Positions 28,133-35,823 of a stretch of DNA of 39,471 bases are shown piece after piece; position 1 is the stretch's first letter; each line of letters opens with the position of its first letter. A program made the translations under genes and the position numbers. The notes beneath the pieces were generated by a model. It worked only from the letters and a program-made list of their open reading frames with translations. It was not told the DNA's origin and made no database searches. Location: assembly GCA_034211175.1 (NCBI GenBank), contig JAXHUH010000096.1, positions 1 through 39,471 on the forward strand. The letters are read 5' to 3'. The DNA is from JAXHUH01 sp034211175. GTDB taxonomy: Bacteria; Actinomycetota; Acidimicrobiia; Acidimicrobiales; CAIXPF01.

Positions 28133-28370
28133 CGTAGTCGACCGCGTCCCGCACCGTCTTCAGGTCCTCGAGGTCGTCGTCCTCGATGCGGAAGCCGACA
28201 GAACGTTCGCCGAGCTCTTCCTCGAGCGCCTCGACGAGCTCGATCAGCGCCAGCGAGTCGGCGTCGAGGTCGTCGGCGAAGGAGTCGCCCTCCTTGATCG
28301 TGCCGGGCTCGATCTCGAGGATGTCGGCCAGACGGTCGCGCACGAGCTCCAGCACTTCCTCGCGCGACAT
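28113..28370 (-). CDS. acpP: Acyl carrier protein
   Basis: An 85-residue ACP that carries fatty-acyl chains on a 4'-phosphopantetheine arm. The attachment serine is Ser39 in DADSLALIELVEALEEE. The start MSREEVLELVRDRLADIL at 28370 has AAGGAA 5 bases upstream, which decides it over longer frames. It lies between plsX and rnc, the usual fatty acid/phospholipid neighbourhood. It seems to have its own -10 box. Confidence 0.95.
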   Translation of the reverse strand: MSREEVLELVRDRLADILEIEPGTIKEGDSFADDLDADSLALIELVEALEEELGERSVGFRIEDDDLEDLKTVRDAVDYVVGRVG

Positions 28371-28434
28371 CGGACTTCCTTCGACGTGGGTCTCCGCAGG
28401 CACAGGCTCTCCAAAACCATCCGTGGCGCCGGGA

Positions 28435-28440
28435 ATTGTA
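28435..28440 (-). promoter_or_regulatory. Predicted acpP -10 box
   Basis: TACAAT on the minus strand, 64 bases upstream of the acpP ATG, in the plsX-acpP gap. This is a near-consensus -10; no good -35 is present. A GCGCTT/AAGCGC stem (28458-28472) lies just upstream. Confidence 0.45.
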
Positions 28441-28476
28441 CTGCCACCAAAGATCGTGCGCTTGTGAAGCGCGACG

Positions 28477-29511
28477 TCAGGGCCGGACGAGCGACGCCAG
28501 CGCGCCGACCGTGTCCGCCAGCACCGTCTCCCGGGCCACGCGGATGGCGTTGGCGATCGCCCACGCCGACGACGAGCCGTGGCTGATCACGCACACGCCG
28601 TTGACCCCGAGCAGCATGGCGCCGCCGGTGTTCTCCGGGTCGAGCTCGTCGACCGCGCGCCGCAACAGCGGGCGGGCCTGGTCGGCGTCATCGCCCGCGA
28701 GCTGCTCGATGAGCCCGACGATGCCCGAGAGCGCACCCTCGAGCGTCTTGAGCGCGACGTTGCCGGTGAAGCCGTCGGTCACGACGACGTCGACGTCGGG
28801 CGACATGAGGTCGCGCCCCTCGACGTTGCCGACGAACGGCGCACCGGTCGCCCCCAGCAGGGGCGAGGACTCGAGCAGCGCGTGGGCCGACTTCACGAGC
28901 CCGTTGCCCTTCACCGACTCCTCGCCGATCGACAGGAGCCCGACGCGGGGTTTGGCCATGCCGAAGCGGGTCCGTGCCAGGGCGACGCCCATGATCGCGA
29001 ACTGCACGAGCCACTCCGGCTGGCACTCGGCGTTGGCGCCGGCGTCGAGCATGACCGTCGGACGGCCGGAGGGCTTCGGGATCGGGATGGCGATGGCCGG
29101 GCGGCTCACACCCTTGATCCGGCCCATGCGCAGGAGCGCGGACGCCATCGCCGCACCGGTGTTGCCGGCGCTGACCATGGCGCCGGCCCAGCCGTCGCGC
29201 ACCGCCTCGGCGGAGCGCACGAGCGAGGAGTCCTTGCGGCGGCGGACGCTCGGGCCCGGGTCGTCGTCCATGGCGATGACCTCGGACGCCGCCAGCACGG
29301 GGATGTCGGCGACGTCGCCCAGCTCACCGGGACGGCCGACGAGGATGATCGGCGTGCCGTCGTCCCACGCCCGCCGGGCGCCCTCGACGACGACGGACGG
29401 GGCGTCGTCCCCACCCATGGCGTCGACGGCGATCGGCGCGTGGCCGGCGGCGGCCACGCGCTCGCTCAGCGCCTCGCTCTCGGGTGCGGTCGCGACCGCG
29501 GCGCCGCTCAC
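28477..29511 (-). CDS. plsX: Phosphate acyltransferase PlsX
   Basis: PlsX converts acyl-ACP to acyl-phosphate for the first step of phospholipid synthesis. The 344-residue protein has an N-terminal extension of about 25 residues, then IAVDAMGGDDAPSVVVEGA, MVSAGNTGAAMASALLRMGRIKGVSRPAIAIPIP, MLDAGANAECQPEWLVQFA, VGLLSIGEESVKGN, VVTDGFTGNVALKTLEGA and a C-terminal LLGVNGVCVISHGSS. The GTG start overlaps the stop of a possible 26-aa leader frame as GTGA. Its product feeds the membrane-bound PlsY, not in the window. It is next to acpP, its substrate carrier. Confidence 0.96.
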   Translation of the reverse strand: MSGAAVATAPESEALSERVAAAGHAPIAVDAMGGDDAPSVVVEGARRAWDDGTPIILVGRPGELGDVADIPVLAASEVIAMDDDPGPSVRRRKDSSLVRSAEAVRDGWAGAMVSAGNTGAAMASALLRMGRIKGVSRPAIAIPIPKPSGRPTVMLDAGANAECQPEWLVQFAIMGVALARTRFGMAKPRVGLLSIGEESVKGNGLVKSAHALLESSPLLGATGAPFVGNVEGRDLMSPDVDVVVTDGFTGNVALKTLEGALSGIVGLIEQLAGDDADQARPLLRRAVDELDPENTGGAMLLGVNGVCVISHGSSSAWAIANAIRVARETVLADTVGALASLVRP

Positions 29512-29588
29512 CGGGCACCCATCGGTGCCGGTGAACCGGCCGCGGGCGCCGGCACCAACGTGCCGGGTGCCGTCGCGAACGCCGTCAT
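29508..29588 (-). CDS. Possible 26-residue leader peptide upstream of plsX
   Basis: An ATG-started frame of 26 codons (MTAFATAPGTLV...GAR) lies between rpmF and plsX. Its TGA overlaps the plsX GTG in the four bases GTGA, the same coupling seen elsewhere in the window. It is rich in Ala, Pro and Gly with no notable run of one amino acid. No convincing Shine-Dalgarno precedes the ATG. It may be a coupling ORF or chance. Confidence 0.25.
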   Translation of the reverse strand: MTAFATAPGTLVPAPAAGSPAPMGAR

Positions 29589-29610
29589 CGCAGGATCGCC
29601 AGCGAGCGGA

Positions 29611-29790
29611 TCAGTCGACGTCGATCGCCTGGCGGCCGTTGTACCAGCCGCAGCTGTTGCACACGACGTGCGGCAGCTTCGAGGCACCGCAGCGCGGGCA
29701 CACGCTTCGCGAGGGGGCGTCCAGCCGCCAGGCCGACGAACGTCGGCTGCGGCTCTTCGCCTTGGACATCTTCTTCTTGGGGACGGCCAT
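29611..29790 (-). CDS. rpmF: 50S ribosomal protein L32
   Basis: A 59-residue L32 of the zinc-ribbon type. It starts MAVPKKKMSKAKSRSRRSSAW and holds two CxxC pairs, CPRCG and CNSCG (in VVCNSCGWYNGRQAI), so the zinc-binding C+ form is present. This form is replaced by a C- paralogue under zinc starvation in some actinobacteria. The gene follows DUF177 and precedes plsX, the standard order in many bacteria. Confidence 0.96.
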   Translation of the reverse strand: MAVPKKKMSKAKSRSRRSSAWRLDAPSRSVCPRCGASKLPHVVCNSCGWYNGRQAIDVD

Positions 29791-29821
29791 CGAAACAACC
29801 TTGGCGTCGGGGCGCGGAAGA

Positions 29822-29842
29822 CGTGCCGCCACCGGCGGCACG
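29822..29842 (-). promoter_or_regulatory. Hairpin at the predicted 5' end of the rpmF mRNA
   Basis: A perfect 9-bp stem (CGTGCCGCC at 29822-29830 with GGCGGCACG at 29834-29842) closes on a 3-base loop. It lies between the predicted rpmF transcription start (about 29844) and the gene, and could be a leader stem or a terminator of the DUF177 transcript. Confidence 0.5.
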
Positions 29843-29850
29843 GGCAGGTC

Positions 29851-29879
29851 AGCATAGCCGCACCGGGATCGGTGATCCA
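29851..29879 (-). promoter_or_regulatory. Predicted rpmF promoter
   Basis: TGGATC (29874-29879) and TATGCT (29851-29856) on the minus strand are 17 bases apart. The -10 is good and the -35 weak. Confidence 0.4.
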
Positions 29880-29957
29880 TGCACCGGATGGATCAGCCGC
29901 CACGGGGACCCGCGGGTGGCGGGGCCGGGTCGGCTCCGGGAACGAGCCGCCCGGGCC

Positions 29958-30539
29958 TCAGTCGCCCTTGAGCTGGTCGAGGACGGCCCAGCGTGGATCA
30001 CCGAGACGCTCGCCGTCGTCGCCGTCGGCGTCGGCGTCCACCGCCACGGCCCCGGCCACGCCCTCGGGCGTCGCCGGGAAGCGCTCGGGCTCGGGCCCGA
30101 GGCAGTCCTCCGAGCACACGACGGCCGTCGGCAGGCTGAGCAGCGCCGCGTCGCGCACGAGCGGCCCGAGATCGATCGTCCGATCGGCGAGCAGGTAGGT
30201 CTCACCCTCGGTCGGGACGGACTCGAACACCTCGCGCACCTCGGCGACCGCGGTGCCGCTGACCTCCTCGAGGCAACGACGGCAGTCGGCGCGCCACGGC
30301 ACGCTCACGGTGCCGGTCGCGGTGAGGGCCTCCCCGGAGGTCGACTCGACCACGACGTCGAGCACCAGCGGGTCGTCGCCCACCGTCGTGCCCGACACGT
30401 CGGCGTCGGTGAGCCCGAGGTCGGCGGCGTCGACCTCGCGACGGACGTCGCGGCGGGTGCCCGGCCGCCGCAGGAGCTTCTCGCACTCCAGCGGCAGCTC
30501 CATCCGCTCGGGCGAGGTCGTGCGACGGCGCCGGGTCAC
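29958..30539 (-). CDS. DUF177 (YceD-family) protein
   Basis: A 193-residue DUF177 protein, a family found upstream of rpmF across bacteria and linked to ribosome or rRNA biology. It has CRRCLEEVSG (about 85-94) and the C-terminal CSEDCLGPEPERFP, two Cys pairs that could bind zinc, and DLGPLVRDAALLSLPTAVVC. The GTG start overlaps the upstream stop as GTGA. M. tuberculosis has the same gene (Rv2926c) between the SepIVA gene and rnc. Confidence 0.88.
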   Translation of the reverse strand: MTRRRRTTSPERMELPLECEKLLRRPGTRRDVRREVDAADLGLTDADVSGTTVGDDPLVLDVVVESTSGEALTATGTVSVPWRADCRRCLEEVSGTAVAEVREVFESVPTEGETYLLADRTIDLGPLVRDAALLSLPTAVVCSEDCLGPEPERFPATPEGVAGAVAVDADADGDDGERLGDPRWAVLDQLKGD

Positions 30540-31315
30540 AATCGGTCCTGGTCGAAGAAGCCGTCGCGCCCGCGGTCCTGCTCGGGCGCCCGCATCTCGG
30601 GATGCTGGCCCGTCGACTCCACGACGCGCTCGTGGGCCTGCTGCTGGCCCTGGTGCTGGACCGGCTGGCCCTCACCCTCGGCCCGGGACGCCCCGTTGCG
30701 CTCGGCGTGCTCCTGGCCGTTCTGCGACTGGCCCTCGGGACGTCGCTGGTCGGGGGCGTCGAGGCCGTTGCGGCCGCCCTGGAGCTTCTCCCGGCCCGAC
30801 GACACCATCTTCATGGTCCGCTGCAGCACGATCTCGAAGCTGCCGAGCTTCTGGTCGCAGAAGTCCTCGACCTCGTTGCGCAGGCGGCGGGCGTCGGCCT
30901 CGGCCGCCTCGACGATCTGACGGGCCCTGCTCTCGGCCGCCTTCACGACCTCGGTCCGCTGGACCATGCGCTCGGCACGGGTGCGCGCCGCCTCGAGCAG
31001 GTCGTCGCCCTCGCGACGCACCCGGGCGAGGTAGTCGTCACGCTCCTTGAGCAGCCACCGGGCCTGACGGATCTCCTCCGGCAGGTTGGTGAGCGCGTGA
31101 TCGACCAGGTCGAGCACCTCGTCGCGATCGATCATCGCCGAGGCGGACAGCGGGACGTTCTTGGCGTGCCGGACGATGTCGGCGAGCCGACGCAGGGCCA
31201 GCTCCGTGTCCGACGGCGTGGGCTCGTCGAGATCCTCGAACGCTGACTCGGCCAGCTCGTCGACCGACCCGGCAGCTCCCGGGACGTGGTCTCCGTCGCC
31301 GACGGGTGTGGTCAC
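30536..31315 (-). CDS. SepIVA-like DivIVA-type coiled-coil septation protein
   Basis: A 259-residue protein. Residues 60-170 are a coiled coil of DivIVA type: DRDEVLDLVDHALTNLPEEIRQARWLLKERDDYLARV, then RREGDDLLEAARTRAERMV, AAESRARQIVEAAEADARRLRNEVEDFCDQKL. The last 75 residues are disordered and rich in Gln, Glu, Arg and Gly. The order SepIVA-DUF177-rpmF-...-rnc-mutM-smc equals the mycobacterial one, where SepIVA (Rv2927c) is an essential septation factor. The assignment rests on position and coiled-coil pattern. The Gln-rich tail is unusual. Confidence 0.75.
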   Translation of the reverse strand: MTTPVGDGDHVPGAAGSVDELAESAFEDLDEPTPSDTELALRRLADIVRHAKNVPLSASAMIDRDEVLDLVDHALTNLPEEIRQARWLLKERDDYLARVRREGDDLLEAARTRAERMVQRTEVVKAAESRARQIVEAAEADARRLRNEVEDFCDQKLGSFEIVLQRTMKMVSSGREKLQGGRNGLDAPDQRRPEGQSQNGQEHAERNGASRAEGEGQPVQHQGQQQAHERVVESTGQHPEMRAPEQDRGRDGFFDQDRL

Positions 31316-31788
31316 GTGCTGAATCGCTCCTCGAGACGCTTGGCCACCACCGGTGGCACCATGTCGCCAACATTACCCCCGCCCCGCGCGATCTCACGGA
31401 TGTACCGCGACGCCAGGTGCGCGAGCGCGGGCGCGGTCGGCAGGAACAGCGTACGCACGTCGCCGACGGCTGCGTTCATCTGCGCCATCTGCATCTCGCT
31501 GTCGAAGTCGGTCACGCCGCGCAGGCCCTTCACGATCGCCCGTGCGTCGACCTCCGCCGCGAGCTGCACGACGAGGCCGCCGAACGAGCGGACCACGACG
31601 TTGTCGAGATGGGCGACCGACTCCTCGATCATCGCCTCGCGGTCCGCCAGCTCGAACAGCGGGTTCTTGCCCGGGTTCCCCACGGCGGCCACGACCACCC
31701 GGTCGAACAGGGCGGCCGCCGTCTCGATCACGTCCAGGTGCCCCAGGTGCACCGGGTCGAACGAGCCCGGCACCAGCGCCGTCACCAT
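31312..31788 (-). CDS. coaD: Phosphopantetheine adenylyltransferase
   Basis: CoaD converts 4'-phosphopantetheine and ATP to dephospho-CoA, the penultimate step of CoA synthesis. The 158-residue protein starts MVTALVPGSFDPVHLGH with the nucleotidyltransferase HxGH motif (His14-His17), and has NPGKNPLF, AIVKGLRGVTDFDSEMQMAQMN and the late substrate loop ASRYIREIARGGG where many homologues have SSxxR. The ATG at 31788 has GGGG 8 bases upstream; an ATG two codons earlier is too close to it. It overlaps the SepIVA-like start by 4 bases and follows rsmD by 31 bases. Confidence 0.95.
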   Translation of the reverse strand: MVTALVPGSFDPVHLGHLDVIETAAALFDRVVVAAVGNPGKNPLFELADREAMIEESVAHLDNVVVRSFGGLVVQLAAEVDARAIVKGLRGVTDFDSEMQMAQMNAAVGDVRTLFLPTAPALAHLASRYIREIARGGGNVGDMVPPVVAKRLEERFST

Positions 31789-31819
31789 TCCCATCGCCCC
31801 ACGTTCGCCATCGTCACGG

Positions 31820-32395
31820 TCATCCTCCTCCGTCGCCGCGGCCCGCCGCCGGGTCGGGGCCGTGCTCGTCGTCGGCTCCACGGGTGACGGCGAACACATC
31901 GACGACCGTAGACCCATAGCGCTTGCGGCGAAGAAGCCGGAACCGCTCGGGCACGTCGAGCTCCCGGTCGGTCTCGACGACGACCAGGTCGGCGTCGAGG
32001 CGGGCGAGGAGCGTGGCCCAGTCGTCGAACCCGTACGGCGGGTCGCACAGCACGAGATCGGCCCGCTGCTCGACGACCGGGTGCGACGTCGCGTCGCCGG
32101 CCACGACCGTCGCCCGGTCGGCAAAGCCGCAGGTGCGCAGGTTGTCCCGCACCGCCCCGAGCGCGGCACGGTCCCGCTCGACGAAGGTCGCGCTCGCCGC
32201 GCCCCGGCTCAGCGCCTCGATCCCGAGCGCGCCCGACCCCGCGAACACGTCGAGGACGGTGAGCCCGTCGACGCCGCCCATGCTCCCGAGCGCGTTGAAC
32301 AGCGCCTCGCGCACCCGCTCCGACGTCGGACGGACCTGGCGGCCGGCGGGTGTGATGAGGCGGCGGCCACGGGCGGTCCCGGCGACGACTCGCAC
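31820..32395 (-). CDS. rsmD: 16S rRNA (guanine-966-N2)-methyltransferase
   Basis: RsmD methylates G966 of 16S rRNA in assembled 30S particles using S-adenosylmethionine. The 191-residue protein starts MRVVAGTARGRRLITP and has RPTSERVREALFNAL, motif I DVFAGSGALGIEA (49-61) and the catalytic DPPY (118-121). The last 20 residues are Gly/Asp-rich and unconserved. The GTG start is preceded at 7 bases by TAGCGT, predicting a leaderless mRNA. coaD follows, as in most actinobacteria; recG lies upstream beyond three small genes. Confidence 0.95.
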   Translation of the reverse strand: MRVVAGTARGRRLITPAGRQVRPTSERVREALFNALGSMGGVDGLTVLDVFAGSGALGIEALSRGAASATFVERDRAALGAVRDNLRTCGFADRATVVAGDATSHPVVEQRADLVLCDPPYGFDDWATLLARLDADLVVVETDRELDVPERFRLLRRKRYGSTVVDVFAVTRGADDEHGPDPAAGRGDGGG

Positions 32396-32402
32396 GCGGG
32401 CG

Positions 32403-32408
32403 ACGCTA
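32403..32408 (-). promoter_or_regulatory. Predicted leaderless -10 box of rsmD
   Basis: TAGCGT on the minus strand fits TANNNT and ends 7 bases before the rsmD GTG. No Shine-Dalgarno is seen. Confidence 0.45.
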
Positions 32409-32668
32409 GCGCCGTTGCTCCGTGGACCACCTCGTGAACGCCCCGGGCCACGGCGAGGCGCAGGCGCTGCCGGGTTCCGGCGGCCATATCGTCCCGCCGA
32501 GGCTCTTCCGTCATCGTCACACGATCGTCATGATGGACGCAGGCGGGCGCGGGCGACGGGCACCCAACGTCTCTCGTGATGTCTCTTCGAGGAGGCAGCT
32601 GATGTCGGCCATCCGCCCTGCGGCGTGCTGGCTCCGGCGGCGCCGCGACCGCGGCACCGCACGGCGCC

Positions 32669-32674
32669 TACGAT
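32669..32674 (+). promoter_or_regulatory. Predicted leaderless -10 box of the 55-aa zinc-ribbon gene
   Basis: TACGAT fits TANNNT and ends 8 bases before the GTG at 32683. No Shine-Dalgarno is present. The rest of the 287-bp rsmD-to-gene gap holds no gene I can support. Confidence 0.4.
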
Positions 32675-32682
32675 CCCCTGCC

Positions 32683-32850
32683 GTGGAACCGGCCGAGACC
32701 ATCGTCTGCGTCGACTGCGGTGGCCGCTGCCACCTGATGTCCCACCGACCCCACGAGGGGTGGGAGGCGGGCGACATCGTCGCCTACCGGTGCGAGGACT
32801 GCTTCGACCGCTGGGACGTCGAGCTCGACGAGGCCGACCTCAGCGACTGA
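32683..32850 (+). CDS. 55-residue zinc-ribbon-like protein
   Basis: A GTG-started 55-aa protein (MEPAETIVCVDCGGRCHLM...). It has CVDCGGRC and a later CEDC (in YRCEDCFDRWDVELDEADLSD), giving a probable four-Cys zinc ribbon, and an acidic end. A much longer in-frame extension upstream is low-complexity Arg/Pro and unsupported. Small zinc ribbons of this kind are common in actinobacteria but their role is unknown. Weak GC-rich stems (32853-32870) follow it. Confidence 0.65.
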   Translation: MEPAETIVCVDCGGRCHLMSHRPHEGWEAGDIVAYRCEDCFDRWDVELDEADLSD

Positions 32851-32945
32851 GCCCCGGGCTCGATCCCGGGCGGGGCCCGCAGCGGCCCCGGCACCACGGC
32901 GTGGCGGGCATCGGCGCGGGCGTCATCGGTCCGGAGGACACGACC

Positions 32946-33110
32946 ATGTTCATCGATCCCGGGTTCCGCATCCGTACCCTGCTCGCCGCGCTCCTGGTGA
33001 CCGCGGCGGCACTCGTCGGGCTGGCCCACGCGTCGGTCGACGCCGACGACGCGGCGCCGTGCCCCGACGTCGCCGCGACCTGCGGCGCGCCGGCCGACGG
33101 GCCCACCTGA
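32946..33110 (+). CDS. 54-residue exported or membrane microprotein
   Basis: An ATG-started frame with GGAGG 8 bases upstream. The peptide begins MFIDPGFRIRTLLAALLVTAAALVGLAHASVDAD: a basic start and a hydrophobic stretch (about 11-28) ending in AHA, which fits a signal peptidase site. The mature part (about 25 residues) is acidic and has two Cys (PCPD and ATCG) that could form a disulfide. I know no family for it. Confidence 0.5.
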   Translation: MFIDPGFRIRTLLAALLVTAAALVGLAHASVDADDAAPCPDVAATCGAPADGPT

Positions 33111-33125
33111 GCAGGCCCGGGAGCG

Positions 33126-33359
33126 TCAGCCGTCGAGACCGTGGCGGCGACGGGCCCCGGCCCACTCCCGGGCCCGTCGGGCGACCGCCACGACGTACGC
33201 GACGCCGAGCGCGGCGACCACCGCGCCGAGCACCGGCACCGTCACCACGCCAACGACGAAGCCGGCCACGATCACGGCCACGCCGATCGAGGCGTCGACG
33301 AGCAGGACGCGTCGCCAGTTCGACGCCGCGGCCGCGGGGTGGATGCCGTCCTCGCTCAC
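33126..33359 (-). CDS. 77-residue two-helix membrane protein
   Basis: A GTG-started protein with an N-terminal soluble part (MSEDGIHPAAAASNWRR), two membrane helices (about 18-40 and 42-62, joined by a short turn) and a basic tail (RRAREWAGARRRHG). Hairpin topology with both ends inside is likely. It follows recG on the minus strand with a 44-bp gap. The function is unknown. Confidence 0.55.
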   Translation of the reverse strand: MSEDGIHPAAAASNWRRVLLVDASIGVAVIVAGFVVGVVTVPVLGAVVAALGVAYVVAVARRAREWAGARRRHGLDG

Positions 33360-33403
33360 GACGCGCTCCCGATCACGACCCGCCTCCGTTCACGGCGCGC
33401 CGC

Positions 33404-35593
33404 TCATGACTTGAGGAGGAACTCGGCGTCCTCCTCGGCCACGATCAGCTCGACCTCGGCCGCCAGGTCGGGGTGCGACGACAGGCTCGGGTCGTCGTCG
33501 ACGATGTCGCTCGCCGCCTCCCGAGCGTGGAGCACCCACTCCTTGTCGCGCCGCAGGGACGCCAGCTTCAGGTCGTTGCGCCCGGTCTGGCGCTCCCCCA
33601 TCAACGTCCCCTCGCCCCGCAGGTCGAGGTCGACCTCGGCGAGCTTGAAGCCGTCGGTCGTCTCCACCAGCGCGGACAGCCGGGCCGACGAGTCGCCTGC
33701 GTCCTCGTCGCCGTCGCCGGGCTCGCTCACCAGCCAACACGTCGACGCGTGAGCGCCCCGCCCGACCCGGCCCCGAAGCTGGTGGAGCTGAGCGATGCCG
33801 AACCGATCCGCGTCGAGCACGATCATGACCGTGGCGTTGGGGACGTCGACACCGACCTCGATCACCGTCGTGGCCACCAGCACGTCGAGCCGGCCGGCGC
33901 GGAAGTCCGCCATGACCTCCTCCTTCTGGGGCGCCTTCAGCCGGCCGTGGAGGAGCCCGACCCGCAGGCCCGCGAGCTCCCCGGCCGTGAGGCGGTCGTG
34001 GGTCTCCTCCGCCGAACGGGCCTCCAGCCGATCGCTCTCCTCGATGAGCGGGCACACGACGTACGCCTGGCGGCCCTGCGCGACCTCGTCGCGCACCTGA
34101 GCCCACACCGACTCCTCCTCCGCCTCGCCGCGGGCCCAGCGGGTCACGATCGGGGTCCGACCCGGGGGCAACTCGTCGAGGATCGAGACGTCGAGGTCCC
34201 CGTAGACCGTCATCGCCGCGGTGCGCGGGATCGGCGTCGCCGTCATGACGAGCACGTCGGGCGGCGGGCTCCCGTCCGGGCGGTCCCTCAGCGCCGCCCG
34301 TTGCTCGACCCCGAAGCGGTGCTGCTCGTCGATGACGGCCACCCCGAGCGACGCGAAGTCGACGCCTTCCTGGATGAGCGCATGGGTACCGACGACGATG
34401 TCCACTGCGCCGCCAGCGAGGTCGGCGAGGACGCGGCGACGCTCGGCGGCCGCGACACGATTCGTCAGCAGCGCCACGCGAAGCGGCCGCTCGCCCATGA
34501 GCGTGGCCTCGTCGCCGACGGTGAAGCCGGCGAGCAGCTCGGCGATGCCGATGTGGTGCTGCTCGGCGAGCACCTCGGTCGGTGCCATCAGCGCACCCTG
34601 ATGGCCTCCCTGCACCGCGACGAGCAGCGCCGCGACCGCTACCACCGTCTTGCCCGCGCCGACGTCACCCTGGAGCAGCCGGTGCATCGGGTAGCGCCGT
34701 CCGAGGTCGTCCACGATGCGGTCCACCGCCTTCTGCTGGGCGCGCGTCAGGGGGAACGGCAGCCGCTCCCGGAACCGCTCGACCAGGGGTCCGTCGGTGG
34801 TGTGGGTCACTCCGCGGGTCGTCGCCTCGAGGTGACGCTTGCGCGCCACCAGCGCGACCTGGACCCGGAGCAGCTCGTCGAACACCAGTCGTCGTCGGGC
34901 CTCCTGCTGGGCGGCCATGTCCTCGGGGGCATGGATCCCTCGCAGGGCGCGACCACGGTCGACGAGACCGTGACGACGCAGCACCGCCGCCGGCACGGGG
35001 TCAGCGAAGCCACGACCGGTCCCGCTGGCGCGGCCGACGGTCCGGGCGATCGCCTCCTCGACCAGGGCAGCCAGCTCCCACGTGTTGAGCCCGGCCTTCT
35101 CCGACTGCGGGTAGATGGGCACGATGCGTCCCGTGCGCTGGGAGCCGGCGCCGTCATCACGAATGACATCGACGACCGGGTTGGTCATCTGGCGCTGTCC
35201 CCGGAAGTACTCGAGCTTGCCGAACACCGCGGCTTCGATGCCCGGTCGCAGCTGGCGCTCCCGCCACGGCTGGTTGAAGAACGTGAGGCGCAGCCGCCCG
35301 CCCCCCTCGGCGAGGCCGGCCGCCTCGACGAGCACCATCGTTCGCCGGTTGCGGGTGCGCCGGGACGTCACGGACGTGATCCGGACGAGGACGAGCCCCT
35401 GCTCGTCGCGCTCGAGCTCGTCGATCGACGCCTCCCGGCTCCGGTCGACGTAGCGCCGGGGGTAGTGCGTGAGCAGGTCGGCCAGGCTCGTGATGCCCAT
35501 CTCGGCCAGGGCCTTCGCCTTGCGGTCGGACACGCCCTTGAGCTTGGTCACCGGCATCGACGAGAACTCGGCCAGCGTGATCGGCGGCGACAC
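33404..35593 (-). CDS. recG: ATP-dependent DNA helicase RecG
   Basis: RecG drives branch migration and fork regression. The 729-residue protein has the wedge/OB domain (LLTHYPRRYVDRS, FFNQPW, FGKLEYFRGQRQMTNPVVD), then helicase domain 1 with Walker A GDVGAGKT, APTEVLAEQH and DEQHRFG, and helicase domain 2 with VVCPLIEES, LLHGRLKAPQKEEVMADFRAG, ATTVIEVGVDVPNA and QLHQLRGRVGRG. The GTG at 35593 (TLAEFSSMPVTKLKGVS) starts at the usual place; longer frames read as spurious. TACGCT (35710-35715, minus) is a possible -10. rsmD and coaD are downstream on the same strand. Confidence 0.96.
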   Translation of the reverse strand: MSPPITLAEFSSMPVTKLKGVSDRKAKALAEMGITSLADLLTHYPRRYVDRSREASIDELERDEQGLVLVRITSVTSRRTRNRRTMVLVEAAGLAEGGGRLRLTFFNQPWRERQLRPGIEAAVFGKLEYFRGQRQMTNPVVDVIRDDGAGSQRTGRIVPIYPQSEKAGLNTWELAALVEEAIARTVGRASGTGRGFADPVPAAVLRRHGLVDRGRALRGIHAPEDMAAQQEARRRLVFDELLRVQVALVARKRHLEATTRGVTHTTDGPLVERFRERLPFPLTRAQQKAVDRIVDDLGRRYPMHRLLQGDVGAGKTVVAVAALLVAVQGGHQGALMAPTEVLAEQHHIGIAELLAGFTVGDEATLMGERPLRVALLTNRVAAAERRRVLADLAGGAVDIVVGTHALIQEGVDFASLGVAVIDEQHRFGVEQRAALRDRPDGSPPPDVLVMTATPIPRTAAMTVYGDLDVSILDELPPGRTPIVTRWARGEAEEESVWAQVRDEVAQGRQAYVVCPLIEESDRLEARSAEETHDRLTAGELAGLRVGLLHGRLKAPQKEEVMADFRAGRLDVLVATTVIEVGVDVPNATVMIVLDADRFGIAQLHQLRGRVGRGAHASTCWLVSEPGDGDEDAGDSSARLSALVETTDGFKLAEVDLDLRGEGTLMGERQTGRNDLKLASLRRDKEWVLHAREAASDIVDDDPSLSSHPDLAAEVELIVAEEDAEFLLKS

Positions 35594-35823
35594 GCCGGCG
35601 GCCCCCTCAGCCACGGGCGCACCCGGGCCCGTGGGCCGCTGCGGCGCCGACGTGCCCGCGCACGGCGTCGATCCCGGGACCGGTCGTGGCGGCTCGCACC
35701 ATGACGCCGAGCGTAACCGCCGCACGCCGCACGACCCGGCGACGGGTGCCCCCACCGGCTACCCCGTCCGACGCGGCTAGCGTCCGGCACGGTCAGCAGC
35801 GGTTTCGCGGAGGTCTTCCACCC

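Noticed and set aside
33473..35704. A 743-codon plus-strand frame opposite recG
   Set aside because: Composition is Arg/His/Asp-rich without motifs, typical of antisense shadow; recG is intact on the minus strand.
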